64,000 nucleotides of DNA, taken from an uncultured Clostridia bacterium (GTDB lineage: Bacteria > Bacillota > Clostridia > Christensenellales > CAG-917). Of the stretch, positions 8,457-15,915 are shown piece after piece (position 1 is the stretch's first letter; each line of letters opens with the position of its first letter). A program made the translations under genes and the position numbers. The notes beneath the pieces were generated by a model. That model was not told where the DNA came from, made no database searches, and was given only the letters and a program-made list of their open reading frames with translations. The stretch covers positions 256,762-320,761 of the forward strand of contig CAKQUV010000001.1 of NCBI GenBank assembly GCA_934277615.1. Reading direction: 5' to 3'.

Positions 8457-9848
8457 ATGCAAAACATCGACATTTCACGCATTCTTACCGACGGTAAGCA
8501 ATACGAAGGCAAACAAGTCAACGTCGCAGGTTGGGTACGCTCCGCTCGCGACAGCAAAACGATGGCGTTTTTGGCACTCAACGACGGCACGTCGCTCAAA
8601 CATTTGCAAATCGTCATCGACAAGTCCGAGTTTGAGCCGACCGCACTTGCGTCGGTCTTGAAAAACGGCGTATCCGTATCCGTTGACGGCATAGTCGTTC
8701 CCGCAATGAAAGAGGGCGAGTATGAACTCAATGCCAAAGAGATTACGCTTCTTGGCGATTGTCCGCAAGACTATCCGCTCCAAAAGAAGTATCATACAAT
8801 GGAATTTTTGCGCACCATTCCGCACTTGCGCCCCCGTACAAACACGATGAACGCAATGCTCCGCGTGCGCTCCAAACTCAGTTTCGCAATCCACCGTTTC
8901 TTCCAGGAGAACGGTTACACATACGTCCACACCCCGATTATCACGGGCAGCGACTGTGAGGGCGCAGGCGAGATTTTCAGAGTTACCACTCAAAACTACA
9001 AGGACGCAATCCTTGCCAAAGACGAGGCGGAGTATATCGCCAACGATTTCTTCCGTCGCAAAGCGGGACTTACCGTCAGCGGACAGCTCGAAGGCGAAGT
9101 CGCGGCAATGGCAATGGGCAAGATTTACACGTTCGGTCCGACGTTCAGAGCAGAAAACAGCAACACGCCCAGACACGCTGCGGAATTTTGGCAATGCGAG
9201 CCGGAAGTGGCTTTTGCAAAACTTCCCGACATCATCGACATCGCAACCAAGATGATAAAATACATTATCAAAGCGGTGCTCGAAGAGTGCCCCGACGAGA
9301 TAGCGTTCTTCGAAAAAGCGTTCGAACCCGGTCTGAAAGACAAACTCCAACACGTTGTGGACAGCGACTTTGTTATTCTCGACTACTCCAAGGCAATCGA
9401 TATCCTCAAAGAGAGCAAGGTGGAATTTGCGTATCCTGTGGAGTGGGGGCTCGACCTTCAAAGCGAACATGAGAGATACATCACGGAAAAGGTTTTCAAC
9501 AAACCCGTGTTTGTCATCAACTATCCCAAGAAAATCAAGTCTTTCTATATGAAACAAAACGACGACGGTATCACCGTCGCCGCAACGGACTTGCTTGTGC
9601 CGGGCGTCGGTGAAATCATCGGCTGCAGCGAGCGCGAGGCGGACTATGACAAACTCAAACAAGCAATGGTCGAAAGAGGCATGAACCTTGACGATTACAC
9701 GGGCTATATGGATTTGAGAAAATACGGCAGCGTGCCGCACAGCGGTTTCGGTCTGGGGCTTGAGCGTATTTTGATGTACGTAACAGGCATCGGCAACATC
9801 CGCGACGTACAACTCTATTCGAGAACGGCAGGAGATTTGATGGCGTAA
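8457..9848 (+). CDS. asnS: Asparaginyl-tRNA synthetase
   Basis: A 463-residue class IIb synthetase charging tRNA-Asn. An N-terminal OB-fold anticodon-binding domain (KQVNVAGWVRSARDSKTMAF) is followed by the class II core, with FFQENGYTYVHTPIITGSDCEGAGE in the motif 2 region. The end has GFGLGLERILMYVTG, class II motif 3. The insertion pattern and TGSDCEGAGEIF identify AsnS rather than AspS. GAGG lies 8 bases before the ATG. It is the first gene of a three-gene cluster with asnA and aspS. Having AsnS means Asn-tRNA can be charged directly, without GatCAB transamidation. Confidence 0.95.
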   Translation: MQNIDISRILTDGKQYEGKQVNVAGWVRSARDSKTMAFLALNDGTSLKHLQIVIDKSEFEPTALASVLKNGVSVSVDGIVVPAMKEGEYELNAKEITLLGDCPQDYPLQKKYHTMEFLRTIPHLRPRTNTMNAMLRVRSKLSFAIHRFFQENGYTYVHTPIITGSDCEGAGEIFRVTTQNYKDAILAKDEAEYIANDFFRRKAGLTVSGQLEGEVAAMAMGKIYTFGPTFRAENSNTPRHAAEFWQCEPEVAFAKLPDIIDIATKMIKYIIKAVLEECPDEIAFFEKAFEPGLKDKLQHVVDSDFVILDYSKAIDILKESKVEFAYPVEWGLDLQSEHERYITEKVFNKPVFVINYPKKIKSFYMKQNDDGITVAATDLLVPGVGEIIGCSEREADYDKLKQAMVERGMNLDDYTGYMDLRKYGSVPHSGFGLGLERILMYVTGIGNIRDVQLYSRTAGDLMA

Positions 9849-9878
9849 CGCCATAGGAAAATCGCAAAGGTAAGGGGG

Positions 9879-9896
9879 CTTTCGCAGCGGCGAAAG
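9879..9896 (+). promoter_or_regulatory. Intercistronic hairpin before asnA
   Basis: CTTTCGC/GCGAAAG with loop AGCG, ending directly before the asnA Shine-Dalgarno GAGGTG. It may stabilise the mRNA or tune asnA translation. Confidence 0.45.
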
Positions 9897-9908
9897 AGTG
9901 AGGTGAAA

Positions 9909-10919
9909 ATGTACAATCTCAAAATACCCAGCGACTACCGCCCAAAGCAGACCATCCGCGAGACGGAAAAGGCAATCAAGTACGTAAAAGACGCTTTTCA
10001 GCGCAACTTTATCAAAAACTTCGGTTTTGAGAGAGTGTCCGCGCCATTGTTCGTCAAGAGCAACACGGGCGTAAACGACGACCTCAACGGCGTTGAAAGA
10101 GCGGTGCGTTTCGACATCCTCGAACAGGACGGTGCGGAAGCGGAAATTGTCCACTCGCTTGCAAAATGGAAACGTATCGCCCTCAAAAGATACGGCTTTA
10201 GAAGCGGTGAGGGCATATATACGGATATGAACGCCATTCGTCGCGACGACAAGTGCGACAATCTCCACTCGATATACGTCGATCAATGGGATTGGGAAAT
10301 GGTGATAAGCGAGCAACAGCGGTGCGTCGACTTTCTCAAAATGATAGTATCTCGCATTGTGGGCGCAATCGTCGATACGTCGGAAGAAACCAAAAAAGTG
10401 TTTCCGTGTATTGACCTGAATCTCAAACGCGAAGTAACTTTTATCACCGCGCAAGAGGCGCTTGACAGATATCCCGACCTCGACCCGCACGCAAGAGAAA
10501 GCGCGCTTACCAAGGAGTACGGAACGGTGTTTTTGATGAACATCGGCGGATTGCTTTCAAACGGCACACGCCACGACGGAAGAGCGCCCGATTATGACGA
10601 CTGGACGTTAAACGGCGATATCCTCTTCTATGACGAAGTGCTTGGCGAGAGTATAGAGATATCCTCTATGGGCATAAGGGTAGACGCGCAAAGCCTTGCA
10701 AAACAACTTGCCGAGGCAGGCGCGACAGACAGAATGAACAATGCCTATCATAAGGATGTGGCAAGCGGCAATTTGCCTCTCACCATAGGCGGCGGAATAG
10801 GTCAATCGAGGCTTTGTATGTTGCTTTTGCAAAAGGCGCATATAGGCGAAGTGCAATCCAGCCTCTGGCCGGACGAGATGCACGAAAAATGTGAAAAAGC
10901 AGGTATAAACTTGCTGTAA
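9909..10919 (+). CDS. asnA: Aspartate-ammonia ligase (asparagine synthetase A)
   Basis: Makes asparagine from aspartate, ammonia and ATP. The 336-residue sequence has the AsnA hallmarks: YRPKQTIRETEKAIKYVK at the start, NTGVNDDLNGVERAVRFD, VHSLAKWKR, SIYVDQWDWEMVI, and a class II synthetase-like core ending GGGIGQSRLCMLLLQKAHIGEVQ. The ATG at 9909 is chosen over a GTG at 9903 because GAGGTG is spaced for the ATG. It lies 60 bases after asnS and 31 before aspS. The grouping suggests product (Asn) and consumer (AsnS) are co-expressed. Confidence 0.96.
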   Translation: MYNLKIPSDYRPKQTIRETEKAIKYVKDAFQRNFIKNFGFERVSAPLFVKSNTGVNDDLNGVERAVRFDILEQDGAEAEIVHSLAKWKRIALKRYGFRSGEGIYTDMNAIRRDDKCDNLHSIYVDQWDWEMVISEQQRCVDFLKMIVSRIVGAIVDTSEETKKVFPCIDLNLKREVTFITAQEALDRYPDLDPHARESALTKEYGTVFLMNIGGLLSNGTRHDGRAPDYDDWTLNGDILFYDEVLGESIEISSMGIRVDAQSLAKQLAEAGATDRMNNAYHKDVASGNLPLTIGGGIGQSRLCMLLLQKAHIGEVQSSLWPDEMHEKCEKAGINLL

Positions 10920-10950
10920 AAATACAAAATCTTATACTTAAAAGGTGTAT

Positions 10951-12702
10951 ATGGAACTCAGAACTCACAATTGTGGCGAATTGCGTCAATCAGACGAGGG
11001 CAAACACGTCAAGCTTTGCGGCTGGCTTTCCAGCGTCCGCGACCTTGGCTCGGTTATCTTTTTCGTATTGCGCGACTACTACGGATACACTCAAGCCGTG
11101 GTAAGCGACGAGGACAAAAAAGAGCAAATCCGCGCAATCCCTCGCGAAAGCACGATATCCGTTGAGGGCAAAGTCGTGCTCCGCAGCGCGCCGAACAAAG
11201 ACATGCCTACGGGTATGATTGAAATCGAGCCCGAAAAAATCGAACTTTTGGGCAAGTGCTACGAACTTCTTCCGTTTGAGATTGCCACAAGCACTCAATC
11301 GAGAGAGGACGTACGTCTCAAATATCGTTTCCTCGATTTGAGAAATCCCGACGTGAAAGCCAAGATCGTATTCCGCTCCAAAGTGGTAAGTTGGCTGCGC
11401 AACAAGATGACGTCTCTCGGATTTTTGGAAATCACGACGCCTATCTTGACGTCAAGTTCCCCCGAGGGCGCGCGCGACTATATCGTGCCGTCCAGACTTT
11501 ATCCGGGACATTTTTACGCACTTCCGCAAGCGCCGCAACAATACAAACAATTGCTTATGGCGTCGGGCTTTGACAAATACTTCCAAATCGCGCCTTGTTT
11601 CAGAGACGAGGACGCACGTGCGGACAGAAGCCCCGGCGAATTCTATCAGCTCGACACAGAGATGTGCTTTGCGACGCAAGAGGACGTTTTCACGGTTATG
11701 GAAGAAGTGCTCAGCGGCGTATTCAAAGAGTTCTCTCCCGAGGGCTACAAGGTTGACCAAGGTCCTTTCCGCAGAATCACTTATCGCGACGCAATGAGAG
11801 ATTACGGCTCGGACAAACCCGACCTCCGCAACCCCCTCATTATCAAGGACGTTACTGACATTTTGAGCGAAAAAGCACCTTTCTTCGAGAAGGGCAAGAC
11901 CATAAAGGCAATCGCCGTCAACGACTTCAAAGAGACGAGAAAGTGGATTGACGCACTTGTTGAGAAATCCAAACAAAACGGCGCAAGCAATATGTATTGG
12001 TTCAAACTCGACGAGAAGGGAGAACTTGCAGGCGGAATCGCAAAATTCCTTGCCGACAGCAAAGACGCGCTTGTCCAAAGACTTGACCTCAAAGCCGGCG
12101 GATTCGTCGCGATTTTGGCAGAAGAGAAGGGCGTTGAAAAGCAAGCGGGTTACGTACGCACGGAATTGGGTACAGGACTTGATTTACTTGAAAAGAACGC
12201 ATTCCGTTTCTGCTGGATCGTCGATTTCCCGATGTACGAATACGATGACGACGGTGTTCTCGGCTTCTGCCACAACCCGTTCTCCATGCCTCAAGGCGGC
12301 TTGGACGCACTCAACAATTTGGACCCGCTCGACATCGTCGCATATCAATACGACAGCGTTGTCAACGGCGTGGAATTGAGCTCGGGCGCAGTGAGAAACC
12401 ACGAGCCTGCCATTATGGAAAGAGCGTTTGAAATCGTCGGCTACGGCAAAGACGTCATTGAGGAAAAATTCTCCGCGCTTTACAATGCGTTCAAGTTCGG
12501 CGCTCCGCCGCACGCAGGTATCGCGCCGGGCGTTGACCGTATTGTGATGTTGCTTGCCAACGAGCCGAGCATTAGAGAGATCATCACCTTCCCGATGGAC
12601 AGAAACGCACGCGACGTGCTTATGGGCGCGCCGTCCACCGTTACCGAAAAGCAACTTAAAGAAGTGCATATCAAAATCGATATGCCCAAAGAGGAAAAAT
12701 AA
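10951..12702 (+). CDS. aspS: Aspartyl-tRNA synthetase
   Basis: A 583-residue bacterial-type AspRS. It shows the N-terminal OB domain (ELRTHNCGELRQSDEGKHVK), class II motif 2 (FQIAPCFRDEDARADRSPGE), the bacterial GAD insertion (about residues 290-400) and motif 3 (GIAPGVDRIVMLLANE). The ATG at 10951 follows AAAGG at 10941-10945. It is third in the asnS-asnA-aspS cluster. Whether it is discriminating or charges tRNA-Asn too cannot be read directly; the presence of asnS suggests the discriminating type. Confidence 0.95.
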   Translation: MELRTHNCGELRQSDEGKHVKLCGWLSSVRDLGSVIFFVLRDYYGYTQAVVSDEDKKEQIRAIPRESTISVEGKVVLRSAPNKDMPTGMIEIEPEKIELLGKCYELLPFEIATSTQSREDVRLKYRFLDLRNPDVKAKIVFRSKVVSWLRNKMTSLGFLEITTPILTSSSPEGARDYIVPSRLYPGHFYALPQAPQQYKQLLMASGFDKYFQIAPCFRDEDARADRSPGEFYQLDTEMCFATQEDVFTVMEEVLSGVFKEFSPEGYKVDQGPFRRITYRDAMRDYGSDKPDLRNPLIIKDVTDILSEKAPFFEKGKTIKAIAVNDFKETRKWIDALVEKSKQNGASNMYWFKLDEKGELAGGIAKFLADSKDALVQRLDLKAGGFVAILAEEKGVEKQAGYVRTELGTGLDLLEKNAFRFCWIVDFPMYEYDDDGVLGFCHNPFSMPQGGLDALNNLDPLDIVAYQYDSVVNGVELSSGAVRNHEPAIMERAFEIVGYGKDVIEEKFSALYNAFKFGAPPHAGIAPGVDRIVMLLANEPSIREIITFPMDRNARDVLMGAPSTVTEKQLKEVHIKIDMPKEEK

Positions 12703-12740
12703 GAAATATCAAAAGTGACATTGTCACCAGGAGAAATATA

Positions 12741-14099
12741 ATGAAAAAGAAAATTTTGAGCGCAATTGCGGCAACGCTTATCCTTGCGGTATGCATCGTA
12801 TGTCTCGTTGCTTGCAACCCGTACAAGATGGACGCCATTGGCGGCGGAGACGCATCCGCAAAAGTCGAGTCCAACGGCGGTTACGTCGTAAAACAAGGTA
12901 ATTACGTGTACTTTATCAACGGCTACGTCGGCGCAGACGCAGACGCGGCATGGGGCGCAGCCACCAAACAAGGCATTGTCCGTGCAGAGTACAAGGACGG
13001 CAAAATCGACAACAGCACTTCCAAAGTGCTTGTTCCCAAGAGTGTTTACAACTCTTCCGCAAACGGCGGCATCGCTATTTTTGGCGAATGGGTTTACTAT
13101 GCAACGCCCAACGTCGATAAAGACAAAAACGGCACCGCGTCCACAACCAATACCGACTTTATGCGCACCAAGATCGACGGCAGCGTAACTCAACTTATCG
13201 GCACCATCGGCACTCGTTCTTCCGAATATCTCTTCACGCCGACTCGCGTATATTACTACGAGAGCAGCAAAATCAGCTATATCGATTTCTCGGGCATGAA
13301 GACCAATAAGAACATCGACAATGGCAAGGGCGCGGTCAAAGGCGTGCTTGCAGAGAACGTAACCGGCGTCGCATGGAAGTATGATTGCAACGAGTTCTAT
13401 TACACTCAAAACGCACCCACAGAGGAAAGTTATATGAACTACAACAACCTCTGCGCGTCAACGCTCGCAGGTGAAACTCGCACTATCGCAACCAAAAACA
13501 CTTTCACCGAGAACGTAACGGGCGATCCGCTCAACGTTTTCAAATTCACGCTCGTAACGATGTACGTTGAAAGCGACGGCAGCGCAACTCTTTACTACAC
13601 CAAGGCGCACACCGTAAGCAGCAGCGAAACTGACGGTTTATTCATGGCAAAAGCAAGCGACGTAAAGAGTAGTGAAAAACTCCTTAATACCGTTGCAAAA
13701 ACCACTGTCTATCCTCTCGGATACGAAAACGGCGCACTTGCACACAACAGCGAAAGCGTGTATTGCTTGTACAACGGCACGGACGACGAACCCGTCCAAG
13801 TTACCACCACTTCTCAAACGGTTTGGTACGTCAAAGACGGCATTGTATACTTCACGGATTCTTCTTCCGCAGGCAAACTCTACGCAATCAAGAGCGCAAG
13901 CAACGTTAAGACCGTGATGGAAGAGGGCATCAAAACCGACGGCCTCAAACTTGACTTTATCGGCAACGATTTCTTCTTCTTTGCAACCGATGACGACAAC
14001 TATTTGCACACCATCGACATTACCACGTTCGATTCAACCGCGGAAGATGCGGAAAGCACCTACATCGGCGTCGGCAGACCCGAAAAAGAAGAGAAATAA
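12741..14099 (+). CDS. Lipoprotein with beta-propeller-like (DUF5050-type) body
   Basis: A 452-residue secreted lipoprotein. The signal peptide MKKKILSAIAATLILAVCIV ends in the lipobox LVAC, with the lipidated Cys at residue 27. The mature part has recurring short blocks of the kind GNYVYFINGY, GEWVYYATPN, TRVYYYESS, DGIVYFTDSS and NDFFFFATDD. Blocks of this form are typical of DUF5050/propeller-like extracellular domains. No catalytic motif was seen. GGAG precedes the ATG. It is 38 bases after aspS and may be read through from it. Its ligand or function is unknown. Confidence 0.8.
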   Translation: MKKKILSAIAATLILAVCIVCLVACNPYKMDAIGGGDASAKVESNGGYVVKQGNYVYFINGYVGADADAAWGAATKQGIVRAEYKDGKIDNSTSKVLVPKSVYNSSANGGIAIFGEWVYYATPNVDKDKNGTASTTNTDFMRTKIDGSVTQLIGTIGTRSSEYLFTPTRVYYYESSKISYIDFSGMKTNKNIDNGKGAVKGVLAENVTGVAWKYDCNEFYYTQNAPTEESYMNYNNLCASTLAGETRTIATKNTFTENVTGDPLNVFKFTLVTMYVESDGSATLYYTKAHTVSSSETDGLFMAKASDVKSSEKLLNTVAKTTVYPLGYENGALAHNSESVYCLYNGTDDEPVQVTTTSQTVWYVKDGIVYFTDSSSAGKLYAIKSASNVKTVMEEGIKTDGLKLDFIGNDFFFFATDDDNYLHTIDITTFDSTAEDAESTYIGVGRPEKEEK

Positions 14100-14115
14100 A
14101 ACACACGCAATATCG

Positions 14116-14157
14116 GCAACGGCAATATCTCTATTGCCGTTGCTGTTTTGTCTTTTT
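14116..14157 (+). terminator. Intrinsic terminator after the lipoprotein
   Basis: GCAACGGCAAT and ATTGCCGTTGC form an 11-bp stem followed by a T-rich tract. Confidence 0.85.
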
Positions 14158-14195
14158 AGAAAATTAATAATTATTAATTATTAATTAAAAATACT

Positions 14196-14921
14196 ATGAC
14201 CAAAACTATCTTTATCACCGGCGGAAGTCGCGGTATAGGCGAAGCAATCGTGCGTATGAGCGCAGGCAAATACAACGTCGCTTTCACTTACAACCGCTCC
14301 AAAGACAAGGCATTAGCCCTCGAAAAATCGCTGAACGACGAGTTCGGCGGCGTTTTTGCGCTCTATTGCGACGTTTCCGACGAGCAAAGCGTGCAAAATG
14401 CGGTAGATTCCGTCAAAAAACGCTTTGGAAAGATAGATATCCTTGTCAACAATGCAGGCATTGCCAAAAGCGGACTTCTGATAGATTTTTCCCTTGACGA
14501 GTGGAAAAAACTCTTTGCCGTCAACGTCAACGGCACGTTCAACGCAACAAAAGCCGTGATTGCCGACATGATGTCGAGGGGCGACGGCGCAGTGGTCAAC
14601 GTATCGTCTGTTTGGGGAGTGAAGGGCGCAAGTATGGAAGTTGCCTATTCCGCAACCAAAGCCGCGATTATCGGCTTTACCAAAGCTTTAGCCAAAGAAG
14701 TTGCCCCGTCCGGCGTAAGAGTCAATGCGGTTGCCCCCGGCGCAATCGACACGGATATGATGCACGTTTACACCTCATCCGAAATCGAGGATTTATGCCG
14801 TGATTCCATCCCCCTCGGCCGCCTCGGCACACCCGCCGAAGTCGCCTCCGCCGTCTTATTCCTTGCAGAAAATAAATATATTTCGGGGCAAGTATTAGGA
14901 GTAGATGGCTTACTTGGATAA
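14196..14921 (+). CDS. SDR-family oxidoreductase (FabG-like)
   Basis: A 241-residue short-chain dehydrogenase/reductase. It has the cofactor motif ITGGSRGIGEAI, the NNAG motif (LVNNAGIAKSG), the catalytic Ser in VVNVSSVWG, Tyr/Lys in AYSATKAA and the post-active-site PGAIDTDMM. It resembles 3-oxoacyl-ACP reductase, but there is no fatty-acid gene nearby, so the substrate is open. The start has no Shine-Dalgarno site; it follows an A/T-rich run of ATTATTAATT units. A family A element begins within ten bases of the stop. Confidence 0.88.
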   Translation: MTKTIFITGGSRGIGEAIVRMSAGKYNVAFTYNRSKDKALALEKSLNDEFGGVFALYCDVSDEQSVQNAVDSVKKRFGKIDILVNNAGIAKSGLLIDFSLDEWKKLFAVNVNGTFNATKAVIADMMSRGDGAVVNVSSVWGVKGASMEVAYSATKAAIIGFTKALAKEVAPSGVRVNAVAPGAIDTDMMHVYTSSEIEDLCRDSIPLGRLGTPAEVASAVLFLAENKYISGQVLGVDGLLG

Positions 14922-15102
14922 GCGCACTAAATCGCACTAAACAGCGACTGACATTGGACGCGATTGACGCGTAGCATAACAATCGCTATTCCGTCACTTC
15001 GTTCCTTACAGCGCCCCGAGTTTTGCAAATCACGTACGTCTTGTACGTTGGGTTTGCACTCCTCGGGGCGCTTTCACGTCATTCATCTGTTTATTGCAAT
15101 TT
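14915..15102 (+). repeat. Family A element, copy A2, split by module X
   Basis: The outer arms AAATCGCACTAAACAG (14929-14944) and CTGTTTATTGCAATTT (15087-15102) pair. The middle arms AGCGCCCCGAG and CTCGGGGCGCT pair. The apical part is TCACGTAC/GTACGTTGGG. The 5' internal-loop strand is interrupted by module X in reverse orientation at 14957-15009. The loop strands GACTGAC and GTCATTC complement each other, replacing GAATAAC/GTTCTTC of other copies. Confidence 0.75.
14957..15009 (-). repeat. Module X inserted in A2
   Basis: The reverse complement of the module in B1, B3 and B5, 53 bp here. It lies in the 5' internal loop of the family A element, showing it can move on its own. Confidence 0.75.
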
Positions 15103-15103
15103 A

Positions 15104-15188
15104 TGATAAGCGCACCAAATTACTAAATTAGGGTTGCCCCTCGGACGGCTCTTTCTTGTTCTTCATCTGTTTGGACACGCTTATCCTT
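15104..15188 (+). repeat. Family A element with deleted 5' half
   Basis: A short 5' outer arm GATAAGCGCACCAAA joins directly to the apical TACTAAATTAGGG and the intact 3' half (TCGGACGGCTC, TTCTTGTTCTTCATC, TTTGGACACGCTTATC). The outer arms still pair. Confidence 0.6.
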
Positions 15189-15329
15189 TTTATAAAATAT
15201 GGAGTAAGTTTACCTATAAACGCAATTTGCTTGTTTGAAAACGAAATATAAACCGCCGTCCGCGAATTTATCGAGCGGACTTATTAACGCACACTCATTC
15301 GTTGCCTACTTATACACGCAATTTGCTTA

Positions 15330-15720
15330 TTCAAAGCGTACTTATTAACGGTATGTGCTTATTTGTAGCTTCGAGTCGCAAGGCGACGAGCGGATAAGTG
15401 CCGAGCTCGATGGACAGTACAAGTGAGCCAACGAGTGTTGTTCTTTACGTTGGCGAACGAGTGACATAACGAGGGGACGATACCTATCTATGCGAGTGCC
15501 GTTGTCTCCCCCGCGAGCGACGGATAATATTGTAGAGAATTGTCCCTATACGAGTGGTCGGGCGCGACGCGTTAAGCAACACATCCGGTGAATGTGTTGT
15601 AGCCAAAGCGAACGAGGCGGATTGCGGTGCGCAAACGCCGAAGTGGACATGCCGGCGTGTCCGGAAAAAGGGGGTAATTGCATTTAAGGAGTTACGATTA
15701 TACCCATTCGGCGCAAAGCC
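15330..15720 (+). repeat. Family B composite repeat, copy B2
   Basis: Contains the hairpin CCAACGA/CGTTGG with the GTGTTGTTCTTT loop (15428-15453) and a second hairpin CAACACAT/ATGTGTTG near 15580. A shared block (GCGAACGAGGCGGATTGCGG) and the GCCGGCGTGTCCGG end follow. No module X. The whole 14922-15799 stretch lacks a gene. Confidence 0.8.
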
Positions 15721-15799
15721 GATTGCGAAAACAAGTGCGTTAATAGACGTAAAATTACATTTTGCGTCATTACAGCAATGCCGTTTTTGCAATCGGGTG

Positions 15800-15828
15800 T
15801 TGACTATTACTCTATTTACGGTTATAAT
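15800..15828 (+). promoter_or_regulatory. Promoter of the 986-residue lipoprotein
   Basis: TTGACT, a 17-base spacer and TATAAT, about 88 bases before the ATG. Confidence 0.75.
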
Positions 15829-15915
15829 ACTATTATACAAATAGAACCTTATACGCGTACGCAATACGCGCGCGACGGGAAATATTTGAAAAAAGAGAAT
15901 TTTCAGGAGGCAATT

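Noticed and set aside
8475..10490. Open frame of 671 codons on the - strand
   Set aside because: Antisense to asnS and asnA, which are certain. The shadow arises from codon bias.
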